From positions 62,001 through 126,000 of the forward strand of contig NZ_KB908292.1 of assembly GCF_000382425.1 (NCBI RefSeq): DNA of 64,000 nt, given 5' to 3'. The translations under genes were made by a program, and so were the position numbers. Source of the DNA: Empedobacter brevis NBRC 14943 = ATCC 43319. Lineage in GTDB: Bacteria > Bacteroidota > Bacteroidia > Flavobacteriales > Weeksellaceae. Shown piece after piece: positions 46,638 to 55,673 of this stretch; position 1 is the first letter of the stretch; every line of letters begins with the position of its first letter. Below the pieces are notes generated by a model that was not told where the DNA came from, ran no database searches, and was given only the letters and a program-made list of their open reading frames with translations.

Positions 46638-47774
46638 ATGAAAAAATATCTCTTAATACTTTGTATTTCATTTACTCTAATGAGCTGCAACAAAGAAGAA
46701 CAAAAACAGGAAGAACAAATACTAACAACCACAAGTTCTTCTATTTTAAAACTAACAGATGCTCAACTAAAAAATTTTGAAATCAGTACAACTTCTTTTC
46801 AAACTCACAATTTGTCAACAACAATTCGTTTAAACGCAAAAACAGCGGTTACACCTGAAAATACAATTTCCATTACCAATGCTTTTGGAGGTTATGTAAA
46901 ACGAATTGCATTAATTCCAGGAAATTATGTGAATAAAGGTCAAATTTTGGTTGTGCTAGAAGATCCTCAATATATACAGATGCAAGAAGATTATTTGACG
47001 ACAAAAGTTTTATTGGAACAAGCTAATGCGGATTATGTCCGTCAAAAAGAGTTGAATGCAGAGCAAGCCGCGAGTGATAAAGTCATGCAACAAGCAAAAG
47101 CAACCCGCCAATCTCTCATGGTAAAGAAAAGCTCGTTGGAACAAAAACTACGAATAATGAACATCAATCCTGCGACAGTTTCTTTAAATAACATTCGTCG
47201 TACAATCAATGTTTATGCTCCAATTAGCGGAATGGTAAGCCAGGTTTTTACAAATACAGGACAATACGTTTCTCCTGCTGATCCTATGTTAGAAATTATT
47301 AACCCGAATCGTGCGCTGCTAAATGTAAAAGTATTTGAAAAAGATTTGAGCACTATACATATTGGTCAATTAGTCACTGCCTATACGAATGCGAAACCGG
47401 ATCAAAAATTAGATGCTCAGATCTCATCCATTTCCAATCAAGTAAACGAAGATGGTACAGTAGATGTTTTTGCAAAAATTACAAATGCAAATGGAACCCG
47501 ATTAACTGCGAATATGTATTTCAATATCGAATTACACGTAAATTCGTTAACTGCTAATGTTTTACCGGAAGAAGCCGTTGTTCAATTTGAAGGAAAGGAT
47601 TACATTTTTGAAAAACAAAACAAAAATCAATTTCGTTTAATTCCTGTTACAACAGGTGGTTCGGCAAATAAGATGATTGAAATCAAATCGCCTCAAAACT
47701 CAGGAAAAGTTTATGTAGCAAAAGGAGCTTATCATCTTTTGACTGCAATGAAAAACAGTGATGAAGAAGGATAA
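46638..47774 (+). CDS. Efflux RND periplasmic adaptor (CusB/HlyD type) lipoprotein
   Basis: This is a 378-residue membrane-fusion protein. The lipoprotein signal LILCISFTLMSCNKEEQ gives an acylated Cys at residue 17. A barrel/lipoyl region (NAFGGYVKRIALIPGNYVNK and YAPISGMVSQVFTNTGQYVS) surrounds a coiled hairpin (residues about 115-185). The C-terminal beta-barrel and membrane-proximal domains follow. It joins the inner-membrane pump to the outer-membrane factor, which is fused to the pump. The terminator at 47791 ends the set. Confidence 0.92.
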   Translation: MKKYLLILCISFTLMSCNKEEQKQEEQILTTTSSSILKLTDAQLKNFEISTTSFQTHNLSTTIRLNAKTAVTPENTISITNAFGGYVKRIALIPGNYVNKGQILVVLEDPQYIQMQEDYLTTKVLLEQANADYVRQKELNAEQAASDKVMQQAKATRQSLMVKKSSLEQKLRIMNINPATVSLNNIRRTINVYAPISGMVSQVFTNTGQYVSPADPMLEIINPNRALLNVKVFEKDLSTIHIGQLVTAYTNAKPDQKLDAQISSISNQVNEDGTVDVFAKITNANGTRLTANMYFNIELHVNSLTANVLPEEAVVQFEGKDYIFEKQNKNQFRLIPVTTGGSANKMIEIKSPQNSGKVYVAKGAYHLLTAMKNSDEEG

Positions 47775-47790
47775 GTTAAGTTAAATATAA

Positions 47791-47834
47791 TATTCCACTT
47801 TAATTTTACATCTTAAAGTGGAATACTTTTTTTT
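47791..47834 (+). terminator. Terminator of the metal efflux genes
   Basis: A 13-bp stem (TATTCCACTTTAA at 47791-47803 with TTAAAGTGGAATA at 47813-47825), 9-base loop and a run of eight T follow the adaptor stop by 16 bases. Confidence 0.88.
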
Positions 47835-47851
47835 AAAAAAATCTAGTAGAT

Positions 47852-48610
47852 TTAAAACCCTTCAAAAACACCCAATCCAAATAAGGCAAAGTCATATTTA
47901 ACAGGATCGTTAGCGTCCATTTCCCGAAGTTTTGTATCTAATTCTTTTAACGCTTTCGCATCATTTTGTTTACGGGTCAAAATCCCTAATTTTCTGGCAA
48001 CATTTCCGGAATGTACATCCAAGGGACATGAAAGAACAGAAGTTGGAATAGATTTCCAGAGCCCTAAATCGACACCTTGTTTATCATCACGAATCATCCA
48101 ACGCAAATACATGTTAATTCGTTTTGCGGCAGAATTATTCAACGGATCAGAAATATGTTTTTTTGTTCGGTCTAAATGTTCGATTTCAAAAAAAGTGCGT
48201 TTAAAATTTGAAATAGAAACCTGCATTGAATCTGAGGTTTGATATTGAGCAAAGACATTTTCTAAACCGCCGTGATTTTGATAGATATTTCGAAGTGATT
48301 GCATGAAAAATTTCAAATCATCACTATTAAAAGTTCGATGTACAAAACCATTTAGATTTTCTAAATCATTTTCAGAGAAATTCATCACATAATCATAGGG
48401 AGAATTCCCCATCAACTGCATCATTTTATTTGCATTATTGATAATCATTTTTCGATTTCCCCATGCTATGGTTGCGGCCAAAAAACCTGCGATTTCAATA
48501 TCTTCTTTCAATGAAAAAAGATGCGGAATCTGTACGGGATCCGAATCTATAAAATCTAATGTATTATATTGAAGAACTTTTTCTTCAAGGAAATCCTTCA
48601 TATTTGTCAT
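47852..48610 (-). CDS. TIGR02757 family protein
   Basis: This 252-residue soluble protein of a conserved Bacteroidota family (TIGR02757) has unknown function. Typical segments are FIDSDPVQIPHLFSLKEDIE, IAAFLAATIAWGNRKMIINN, RINMYLRWMIRDDKQGVDLG and CPLDVHSGNVARKLGIL. The last two resemble helix-hairpin-helix DNA-glycosylase folds, but no catalytic role is established. ATG 48610 lies four bases after a TATATTTG box; ATG 48601 (MKDFLEEK) is an alternative start. It is a single gene. Confidence 0.85.
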   Translation of the reverse strand: MTNMKDFLEEKVLQYNTLDFIDSDPVQIPHLFSLKEDIEIAGFLAATIAWGNRKMIINNANKMMQLMGNSPYDYVMNFSENDLENLNGFVHRTFNSDDLKFFMQSLRNIYQNHGGLENVFAQYQTSDSMQVSISNFKRTFFEIEHLDRTKKHISDPLNNSAAKRINMYLRWMIRDDKQGVDLGLWKSIPTSVLSCPLDVHSGNVARKLGILTRKQNDAKALKELDTKLREMDANDPVKYDFALFGLGVFEGF

Positions 48611-48614
48611 TAAA

Positions 48615-48622
48615 CAAATATA
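48615..48622 (-). promoter_or_regulatory. -7 element (TATATTTG) directly before the TIGR02757 gene
   Basis: On the minus strand TATATTTG is followed by TTTA and the ATG at 48610, the same four-base spacing as at 4790 and 9944. It suggests a leaderless mRNA, or translation from the ATG at 48601. Confidence 0.5.
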
Positions 48623-48662
48623 CTAAGAAGTAGGAGATGTTCTATTTTTAGTATATTAAAAA

Positions 48663-49883
48663 CTAGAATTTCAATCCCAGTCTATTTTCTATACCTAAAA
48701 CTTTATAAATAATTTTCAAGTGGTATTTCACTGTATTTTCTGAGATAAAAAGTTGTTTTCCTATTTCTTTATTTGTTTTCCCTTCTTTTACAAGTTTAAT
48801 AATCTCTATTTGTCTTTCCGATAGCTCGTAATCCTCTATAGAAAGTAATTCTTCTCCCTTTTCATTAGATTCTTTCATAAAGTTTTCCAACTCCATTCGC
48901 ATTCTACAATTTTCTCTTTGTATAAATCGGTTTTTTTCTTTGTTTGAATGGTATAATTTTATAACTACAATAAGAAATGCTAATACGGCTATCAAACAAA
49001 TGATAAGTAAATATCGAATATTTTTCTCATAATCAATTTCAATATTTTTACGTTTATCAAGCAAATCTTTATCAAGAATGGTTAACTTTCCATTAAAGGT
49101 ATTTGTATTATATTTATAAGTAAGTTCTACACCCGTTTTCTGATGATAATAAGCTTTTTCAAAATCTCCTATCTTGGCATAAAAGTGACTCATTGTATAA
49201 TAAACAAACTTTTCATAAATCAACATTTTATATTTTCTTGAATAAAAAACAGCATTCTCGAATGCCTTTTCCGCCATTCCTACATCTTTTATTTCCTCTG
49301 CTAAATCAATCAACTTTATATAAACTGCAGCTACATGTTTCGGGTTATCTTTTTTACCAAGTTCAATAGAATGATTCAGTGTTTTTTCTGCATTTAAAAA
49401 ATCTTTATTATTTATTTGTAATATTGCTATAACGTTATAATAAAATAATTTTGTTTCAGAATTTAATAGGGATAAGTCTTTTGTAGAAATTTCATTTAAT
49501 AACCTATCTACATCATTCCATTTTTGATTATCAAAATAAACAAACAATTGTTCAACCAGCAAACGCACTTCACCAATCTCTTTCAGTTTATCATCACGCA
49601 CCTCTTCTAAATGCTCCTTTGCTAATTCTAAATTACGTGCAACTTCTGGATAATTATACAATCTTTTAAACGTTAAAGACCTTTGTATGTAAGCATTATA
49701 AATATCATAATGCGTAGAGTTTTTATGTGTAATAACCTCCTCCAATCTCAGCAATGAAGTTTCATATTTAAATTGATCGTTTAAAATTGAGATTTCATCA
49801 TTCAATTTTTGTGGATCAATATTTTGAGCAGTTAAAAAATGGGTAGTAAATAATAAAACAAAAAAAAGGAAATTCTTAAACAT
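48663..49883 (-). CDS. Membrane-bound TPR / LuxR-type HTH regulator
   Basis: This 406-residue protein has a signal peptide (NFLFFVLLFTTHFLTAQ), periplasmic TPR-like repeats (residues about 25-275) and one membrane helix (YLLIICLIAVLAFLIVVIKL, about 288-308). A short coiled segment and a C-terminal LuxR/GerE helix-turn-helix follow (LSERQIEIIKLVKEGKTNKE, then ISENTVKYHLKIIYKVLGI). This one-component, membrane-anchored layout is common in Bacteroidota. It would sense something at the TPR domain and bind DNA while tethered. The signal and target genes are unknown. Confidence 0.87.
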   Translation of the reverse strand: MFKNFLFFVLLFTTHFLTAQNIDPQKLNDEISILNDQFKYETSLLRLEEVITHKNSTHYDIYNAYIQRSLTFKRLYNYPEVARNLELAKEHLEEVRDDKLKEIGEVRLLVEQLFVYFDNQKWNDVDRLLNEISTKDLSLLNSETKLFYYNVIAILQINNKDFLNAEKTLNHSIELGKKDNPKHVAAVYIKLIDLAEEIKDVGMAEKAFENAVFYSRKYKMLIYEKFVYYTMSHFYAKIGDFEKAYYHQKTGVELTYKYNTNTFNGKLTILDKDLLDKRKNIEIDYEKNIRYLLIICLIAVLAFLIVVIKLYHSNKEKNRFIQRENCRMRMELENFMKESNEKGEELLSIEDYELSERQIEIIKLVKEGKTNKEIGKQLFISENTVKYHLKIIYKVLGIENRLGLKF

Positions 49884-49954
49884 TAAAAAAACAATATTTC
49901 TTATAAAGTGTTAATATATTTTTTTTACTTAAAATGTTTAGATCACAAATGTTA

Positions 49955-50629
49955 TCAAATCGCATCAATAAATAAACCATCAGCCATCGCGAGCTTTCGA
50001 TCGGTCATATCTGCCAACTCTTCATTATGTGTGACAATAACAAATGTTTGTCCAAATTCATTGCGAAGATTAAAAAACAATTCGTGTAATTCTTCCGCAT
50101 TTTTAGAATCCAAATTTCCCGAAGGCTCATCGGCAAAAACAACTTTAGGTTGATTAATTAATGCACGAGCGACTGCCACACGCTGCTGTTCTCCTCCCGA
50201 AAGTTGATTAGGTTTATGTGTTAACCGTTGCGAAAGTCCTAAATAGGACATTAATTCTTTTGCTCGTTTCTCAGCGTCAGCTTTCTTTGTTTTTTTGATA
50301 AATGCAGGAATACAAATATTTTCAATGGCGTTAAATTCCGGTAATAATTGATGAAACTGAAAAATAAATCCGATGTTCTCGTTACGAAATCTCGATAAAT
50401 CACGATCATTTAACTTCGTAATATCTTGCCCCGCAATCTGAATAGATGTATTATATTTTTTTGGTTCAGAACTTTTTTCGAGCGTTCCTAAAATTTGAAG
50501 TAAAGTTGTTTTTCCTGCTCCGGAAGCTCCAACAATAGAAACGATTTCTTTTTCAGCAATTGATAAAGAAACATTTTTTAGTACTTCTAATTCACCAAAT
50601 TTCTTGACAATATTTTCTGCTTTTATCAT
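49955..50629 (-). CDS. lolD: ABC transporter ATPase, LolD type
   Basis: This 224-residue ATPase has Walker [10 protein letters not shown] (residues 35-43), the Q-loop in [12 protein letters not shown], the signature [15 protein letters not shown], Walker [13 protein letters not shown] and the switch His in VTHNEELA. The sequence fits LolD, which powers release of lipoproteins from the inner membrane with LolC/E. The permease genes are not adjacent, as is usual in this phylum. A MacB-type role is the alternative. A TATCTTTA sequence just upstream may be its promoter. Confidence 0.85.
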   Translation of the reverse strand: MIKAENIVKKFGELEVLKNVSLSIAEKEIVSIVGASGAGKTTLLQILGTLEKSSEPKKYNTSIQIAGQDITKLNDRDLSRFRNENIGFIFQFHQLLPEFNAIENICIPAFIKKTKKADAEKRAKELMSYLGLSQRLTHKPNQLSGGEQQRVAVARALINQPKVVFADEPSGNLDSKNAEELHELFFNLRNEFGQTFVIVTHNEELADMTDRKLAMADGLFIDAI

Positions 50630-50917
50630 GAGGTAAAGATATAAATTAAGTTCTAAGTTTTTTTTGATATCCTCAATGATTTTGAACTTTAATCGTGCTT
50701 ACTTCATTCAATAGCTTCTACACTCCTTGTTTCATTACTTCCCTTATTATAAAATAGTGTATGAAATACGATTTAAAATTCATATAATATTCATTTTAAC
50801 TTTCTATATCATTAATATTCGTATCTTGTAACCTCTAAATAAACAATATTATTTACTTTTTTAGCATAAGCTGATAAAATTAATATGGCAAAATTTAGAA
50901 TACATCAACAATATTTT

Positions 50918-50925
50918 TATTTTTG
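50918..50925 (+). promoter_or_regulatory. -7 element (TATTTTTG) of sucC
   Basis: TATTTTTG lies 20 bases before the ATG at 50946. The 316-base gap 50630-50945 otherwise shows only AT-rich sequence with no hairpin or RNA gene that I can see. Confidence 0.5.
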
Positions 50926-50945
50926 TAATTGAAAAATCAAAAAAA

Positions 50946-52139
50946 ATGAATCTTCACGAATATCAAGGAAAAGAAATTCTTAGTAAATATGGTGTGAAAG
51001 TACAACGCGGTATCGTTGCTACTACACCAGAAGAAGCTGTAGAAGCTGCTAAATCGTTAACTGAACAAACTGGTACAGGTTGGCACGTTATAAAAGCACA
51101 AGTTCACGCAGGTGGTCGTGGAAAAGGTGGAGGTGTTAAGCTTGCTAAAAACTTGGACGAAGTTAAAGAGAAAGCAAACGAAATTATCGGAATGCAATTG
51201 GTAACTCCTCAAACCTCAGCTGAAGGTAAAAAAGTTCACCAAGTATTCATCGCTGAAGATGTTTATTACCCAGGAGAATCTCAAACAGAAGAATATTATG
51301 TTTCTGTCTTGTTAGATCGTGCAACTGGTAAAAACATGATTATGTATTCTACAGAAGGTGGAATGGATATCGAGGAGGTTGCAGAATCTACACCGGATAA
51401 AATCTTTACAGAAGAGATTGATCCTACTGTAGGAATTCAAGGTTTCCAAGCACGTAAAGTTGCTTTTAACTTAGGTTTATCAGGAAACGCTTTCAAAGAA
51501 GGAGTAAAATTTATCACTGCTTTATATAATGCATATGTAGCAATTGATGCTTCTATGTTCGAGATTAACCCAGTTCTTAAAACATCTGACGATCAAATTA
51601 TTGCAGTAGATGCTAAAGTTTCTATTGATGATAATGCTTTATACCGTCATGCAGATATCGCTGCTTTACGTGATACAAGAGAAGAAGATCCTACAGAAGT
51701 TGAGGCTGGCGAGGCTGGATTAAACTTTGTAAAATTAGATGGTAATGTTGGATGTATGGTTAACGGAGCTGGTTTAGCAATGGCAACTATGGACATCATT
51801 AAATTATCTGGTGGTAACCCGGCTAACTTCTTAGACGTTGGTGGTACTGCTGATGCTGAACGTGTGGAGAAAGGTTTCCGTATTATCTTAAAAGATAAAA
51901 ATGTAAAAGCAATCTTAATTAATATCTTCGGAGGTATCGTTCGTGGTGACCGTGTTGCACAAGGTATCTTAGATGCTTATAAAAACATGGGAGATGAAAT
52001 CAATGTTCCAATCATTGTTCGTCTACAAGGAACTAATGCCGAAATCGCGAAAAAAATGATTGACGATTCTGGATTAGAAGTTCATTCTGTGATCACATTA
52101 GAAGATGCAGCGAATAAAGTAAAAGAAGTATTAAGCTAA
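50946..52139 (+). CDS. sucC: Succinyl-CoA synthetase (ADP-forming) beta subunit
   Basis: SucC is the ATP-grasp subunit of the TCA-cycle enzyme converting succinyl-CoA to succinate with ATP (or GTP) formation. The 397-residue product starts MNLHEYQGKEILSKYGVKVQ and contains the nucleotide-binding AQVHAGGRGKGGGVKLA, the metal and phosphate region FEINPVL and the CoA-side NIFGGIVRGDRVA. The sucD alpha-subunit gene is not adjacent, as is common in Bacteroidota. It is monocistronic, with a terminator at 52167. Confidence 0.97.
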   Translation: MNLHEYQGKEILSKYGVKVQRGIVATTPEEAVEAAKSLTEQTGTGWHVIKAQVHAGGRGKGGGVKLAKNLDEVKEKANEIIGMQLVTPQTSAEGKKVHQVFIAEDVYYPGESQTEEYYVSVLLDRATGKNMIMYSTEGGMDIEEVAESTPDKIFTEEIDPTVGIQGFQARKVAFNLGLSGNAFKEGVKFITALYNAYVAIDASMFEINPVLKTSDDQIIAVDAKVSIDDNALYRHADIAALRDTREEDPTEVEAGEAGLNFVKLDGNVGCMVNGAGLAMATMDIIKLSGGNPANFLDVGGTADAERVEKGFRIILKDKNVKAILINIFGGIVRGDRVAQGILDAYKNMGDEINVPIIVRLQGTNAEIAKKMIDDSGLEVHSVITLEDAANKVKEVLS

Positions 52140-52166
52140 GATTTGGTTTAATCACAATATAAAAAG

Positions 52167-52198
52167 CTCCCAAAAGTCATCTTTTGGGAGTTTTTTTT
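52167..52198 (+). terminator. Terminator of sucC
   Basis: A perfect 10-bp stem (CTCCCAAAAG with CTTTTGGGAG), a 4-base loop and eight T lie 27 bases after the sucC stop. Confidence 0.9.
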
Positions 52199-52315
52199 AT
52201 ATAGTATCTGACTATAATTGATTTAATCTTTTAATAAATTCAATACATATGTTGATTTTTTTATTCGAATCTGCTTTACTCAACGAATTAGAAATTTCAA
52301 CACTACTTTAAAAAT

Positions 52316-52353
52316 AAAAACTCCGCTCAATCATAATCTTGAGCGGAGTTTTT
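52316..52353. terminator. Terminator of the DUF3276 gene (bidirectional shape)
   Basis: A perfect 15-bp stem (AAAAACTCCGCTCAA with TTGAGCGGAGTTTTT) and 8-base loop end 8 bases from the stop of the minus-strand gene. With the sucC terminator it brackets the 222-base gap between convergent genes. Confidence 0.85.
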
Positions 52354-52361
52354 AAAAAGAT

Positions 52362-52742
52362 TTATATATCTTCAAAATCGATATTCGTAAAAGATTCCAC
52401 TTCCGTTTCATCTTTACTTATAACTTTACTTTTTGGATCAAAATCTCGTTGATGTCTTTCTGAAATAACTTCTTGTCCTTTTTGTGCAAAAACAAAATCT
52501 GTTGTTTCGTCTAACATTTCCTTGAAGCTTTCAAAATCTTCTTTATACAAATAAATTTTATGCTTTTTGTAATACACATTTCCATCATCTTGTGTATTTT
52601 TTTTACTTTCCGTAATCGTCAAGTAATAATCACCTGCTCTTGTTTCGCGAACGTCGAAAAAGTAAGTTCTTCTTCCAGCCCTTAATACCTTAGAAAAGAC
52701 TCCTTCTGCATCTACCTTTTCTTGGTTTTCAAAATCATTCAT
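52362..52742 (-). CDS. DUF3276 / PUR-alpha-like nucleic-acid-binding protein
   Basis: This 126-residue protein has a single PUR domain: VFSKVLRAGRRTYFFDVRET, YYLTITESKK and YYKKHKIYLYKEDFESFKEM. The family (DUF3276) is found in Bacteroidota and spirochaetes, and the Borrelia member binds DNA and RNA. The N- and C-terminal acidic tails are disordered. A -7 box (TAGATTTG) with a TTG at the -33 position lies upstream. Its role is probably regulatory; the targets are unknown. Confidence 0.9.
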   Translation of the reverse strand: MNDFENQEKVDAEGVFSKVLRAGRRTYFFDVRETRAGDYYLTITESKKNTQDDGNVYYKKHKIYLYKEDFESFKEMLDETTDFVFAQKGQEVISERHQRDFDPKSKVISKDETEVESFTNIDFEDI

Positions 52743-52778
52743 AAGTCTAATAGAGTTTAATTGTTAAATGTTTCCTAA

Positions 52779-52786
52779 CAAATCTA
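52779..52786 (-). promoter_or_regulatory. -7 element (TAGATTTG) of the DUF3276 gene
   Basis: On the minus strand TAGATTTG matches the consensus, with TTG (52806-52808) 19 bases upstream as a partial -33 box, 36 bases before the ATG. Confidence 0.55.
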
Positions 52787-52858
52787 AAAAAAATTAAGAA
52801 AACAACAACATTTTAATCAATTAATTTCTATTTTTTTATTAATTTAATAATTAAGCTC

Positions 52859-54616
52859 TTAATCAAGCAGTTGTTTATTGTACAATTCGTAATAATATCC
52901 GTGCTTATTTAATAATTCGTTGTTTGAACCATTCTCTAAAACATGACCATCTTCTAACACTAAAATCTGATCTGCTCCTTTTGCGGAAGAAACACGATGC
53001 GTAATAATAATGGTAGTTTTCCCTTCTATCTCAGAGGAAAGATTACTCAAAATTTGCTCCTCTGTTTCTGTATCTACAGCAGATAAACTATCGTCAAAGA
53101 TTAAGATTTTCGGATCATTCACCAATGCACGAGCAATAGAAACACGTTGTTTTTGACCGCCGGAAAGTGTCACTCCTCTTTCACCTACAACCGTATTATA
53201 ACGTTCTTTGAAACGATCAATATTATCATGAACTACTGCTTTTTTTGCAAAAATCTCTGCCGTTTTTTCTTCTGTATCATCAGAACCAAATAAAATATTA
53301 TTGGTCAAGCTATCAGAAAAAAGAAAAGCTTCTTGCGGAACATACCCAATTTCATCTCGAATTGATTCTACATTCATTTCATGAATATTTTTACCATCAA
53401 TTAAAATTTCTCCGGAAGTTGGTTCCAAAGAACGGGCAACTAACAAAGCTATCGTCGATTTACCTGACCCCGTTTTCCCAAGAATAGCTAAAGTTTCACC
53501 TTTGTTTATTTTGAACGAAACATTATCCAACGCTTTTATACCTGTATTCTCGTAAACATAAGAAACGTTCTTAAACTCTATCGATCCTTCAATCTTATGA
53601 TTGACCAATTGTTTTTCTTTCACATCCGTTTCCGCATTCAAAAATTCGTTGATACGGAACATTGATGCTTCAGCACGCTGTACAACCATAGTAATCCATC
53701 CTAAAGATGTAAAAGGCCAAATTAACATATTTAAGTAAAGGAAAAACTGTGCTATAGAACCAATGTCCATTTTTCCTTCGATGTATTTAATTCCACCTAA
53801 ATATAAAATAACCAAATTACTTACTCCAACAACAACAACCATCAATGGTCCAAAAGCGGCTTGAATCTGGGCTAAATTCAGAGCTCGTTTTTGATATTCA
53901 TCTGCTTCTACTTTATATTTAGATTTTACAAACTCTTCTGAATTAAATGATTTAATGACACGAATTCCGGCAAAAGTATCCTGTACAGAAGAAGAAATGG
54001 TCGATTGCTGCTCTTGAACCCGTTTACTTTTCTTGTTAATATTCCGCGCAACGTTATAAATCAATACAGATAAGACAGGCAACGGAGCCAATGTATACAA
54101 GGTTAATTCTTTGTCTATCTGCAACATGAAATAAGCAATTATCACCACACGAGAAACCAAATCGACCGGGTACATAATTCCGGGACCAAGATACATCCGT
54201 ACCAACCCAACGTCTTCAGTGATCCGATTCATTAAATCTCCCGTTTTATGTTTTTTGTAAAACGACAACGATAATTTTTGGTATTTATCGTAAATCACGT
54301 TTTTCAAATCAAACTCAATGTAGCGGGAAGCGACAATAATCATTTGTCGGGTTCCTACAGTTAAGGCCCCTCCCAATACTTTAAAAAAGAAAAAAGCTAA
54401 ACTGGCATACATCAATCCTTGTTTTAATAATTCAAGATTATCGTTCCCTTCTTTTTTAAAATTCTGAAGCAGTTCTTCAACTGTATTAATTGCTTCTCTA
54501 ATATATGTAACGGAAAAAACCTGTACCCAATTGGCACAAATTGTAAAAATGAAGCCTAAAAATATTCTCCATTTATACTTCCATAAAAATTTATTTAACT
54601 TTTGTAATGATTTCAC
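52859..54616 (-). CDS. Type I ABC exporter half-transporter (MsbA/BmrC-like)
   Basis: This 585-residue fused permease-ATPase has six helices (to about residue 310), then Walker A LGKTGSGKST, the signature TLSGGQKQRVSIARAL, Walker B ILIFDDSLSAVD and the switch His ITHRVSS. The residue after the Walker B Asp is Asp, where Glu is usual; this resembles the degenerate site of heterodimeric exporters such as BmrC. The substrate could be lipid or drug. No partner gene is adjacent. Its 5' end overlaps the nusB upstream region, with divergent transcription. Confidence 0.9.
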   Translation of the reverse strand: MKSLQKLNKFLWKYKWRIFLGFIFTICANWVQVFSVTYIREAINTVEELLQNFKKEGNDNLELLKQGLMYASLAFFFFKVLGGALTVGTRQMIIVASRYIEFDLKNVIYDKYQKLSLSFYKKHKTGDLMNRITEDVGLVRMYLGPGIMYPVDLVSRVVIIAYFMLQIDKELTLYTLAPLPVLSVLIYNVARNINKKSKRVQEQQSTISSSVQDTFAGIRVIKSFNSEEFVKSKYKVEADEYQKRALNLAQIQAAFGPLMVVVVGVSNLVILYLGGIKYIEGKMDIGSIAQFFLYLNMLIWPFTSLGWITMVVQRAEASMFRINEFLNAETDVKEKQLVNHKIEGSIEFKNVSYVYENTGIKALDNVSFKINKGETLAILGKTGSGKSTIALLVARSLEPTSGEILIDGKNIHEMNVESIRDEIGYVPQEAFLFSDSLTNNILFGSDDTEEKTAEIFAKKAVVHDNIDRFKERYNTVVGERGVTLSGGQKQRVSIARALVNDPKILIFDDSLSAVDTETEEQILSNLSSEIEGKTTIIITHRVSSAKGADQILVLEDGHVLENGSNNELLNKHGYYYELYNKQLLD

Positions 54617-54640
54617 AAAACAAAATTACATTCTTTTTTT

Positions 54641-54648
54641 TACCTTTG
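54641..54648 (+). promoter_or_regulatory. -7 element (TACCTTTG) of nusB
   Basis: TACCTTTG matches the consensus and places the mRNA start near 54653. This excludes the longer frame beginning at 54607 and supports ATG 54682 as the nusB start. The octamer is the same as before the SRP RNA. Confidence 0.6.
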
Positions 54649-54681
54649 CATCAATTTATTAGACGTTATATCATTGAAATT

Positions 54682-55629
54682 ATGTTGGGAAGAAGACAAC
54701 TCCGCGAAAAAGTAATGCAAAATATCTATGCTTACAATAGTTTAGGAACGGATGGCGAGGAAAGAATGGTCGAAAAAAATATGATGAAAAGTATCGATCA
54801 AATCTACGATTTGTACATTTATATCCTGAATTTAATTAAAGTTCAAAAAGACATTGCCGAGCATAAAATTGAACTTGCAAAATCAAAAAACTTTCCAACC
54901 GAAGAAGATTTAAATCCAAATTTAAAATTTGTTCACAATAAAGTATTCAAAATTCTAGAAGAAAATCTTGAATTGTCTCGTTATTCTAATGACAACAAAT
55001 TTTTGCTTTGGGACATTTATGATTCTTACCCGAACAATATTTACAAAAATTTGACAGAAAGCGAATTGTATAAAACGTACATGAGCAGCGGCAAAAATTC
55101 TTTCGAAGAAGACAAAGAGTTTATTTTAGACTTTTTCGTAGAATTGATTGCGGAGTATGAAGATTTACACGATTACTTGGAAGGGGTTCAAATCACTTGG
55201 GCAGATGATGTTCATATTGCAAACGCAATGGTACATACCACAATAAAATCTTTCCGTCAAAACAGTTCACCTTTGATTTCTTTATTCAAAGTGTACAAAG
55301 ACCTGGACGACAAAAAGTTTACAGAAGAATTGTTCCGTAAAACGATTCGTCACCAAGCCGAGACCAAAAATATGGTTGATGAAAAAGCGCAGAACTGGGA
55401 ATTAGATCGTATTGCAACTATTGACTTGATTATTTTGGAAATGGCATTAACAGAGTTTCTATACTTTCCGAATATTCCTGCAAAAGTGACCATTAATGAA
55501 TATGTCGAATTAGCAAAAAACTATTCAACAGAAAAATCGCGTGTTTTTGTTAACGGAATCTTAGATAAAACCTTAAAAGAGTTAAAAGACAATAATAATT
55601 TACCAAAATATGGTAGAGGTTTATTATAG
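54682..55629 (+). CDS. nusB: Transcription antitermination/processing factor NusB
   Basis: NusB, with S10 (NusE), supports antitermination and rRNA processing. The product from ATG 54682 is 315 residues, far longer than the about 140 of E. coli but usual for Bacteroidota. It starts MLGRRQLREKVMQNIYAYNS and the NusB core is in the C-terminal third (RTIRHQAETKNMV, LDRIATIDLIILEMALTEFL, TINEYVELAKNYSTEKSRVF). The open frame extends to 54607, but that part precedes the predicted mRNA start. It heads nusB-DUF1573-yajC. Confidence 0.92.
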   Translation: MLGRRQLREKVMQNIYAYNSLGTDGEERMVEKNMMKSIDQIYDLYIYILNLIKVQKDIAEHKIELAKSKNFPTEEDLNPNLKFVHNKVFKILEENLELSRYSNDNKFLLWDIYDSYPNNIYKNLTESELYKTYMSSGKNSFEEDKEFILDFFVELIAEYEDLHDYLEGVQITWADDVHIANAMVHTTIKSFRQNSSPLISLFKVYKDLDDKKFTEELFRKTIRHQAETKNMVDEKAQNWELDRIATIDLIILEMALTEFLYFPNIPAKVTINEYVELAKNYSTEKSRVFVNGILDKTLKELKDNNNLPKYGRGLL

Positions 55630-55643
55630 TGTTTAATTTTTCT

Positions 55644-55651
55644 TAAATTTG
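55644..55651 (+). promoter_or_regulatory. -7 element (TAAATTTG) before the DUF1573 gene
   Basis: TAAATTTG matches the consensus, 22 bases before the ATG at 55674, so DUF1573-yajC may have its own promoter besides read-through from nusB. Confidence 0.5.
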
Positions 55652-55673
55652 ACTAGGACAAATAATTAAAAAA

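Noticed and set aside
54607-54681. NusB N-terminal extension from ATG 54607
   Set aside because: It lies before the predicted mRNA start and before the conserved MLGRRQLREK start.
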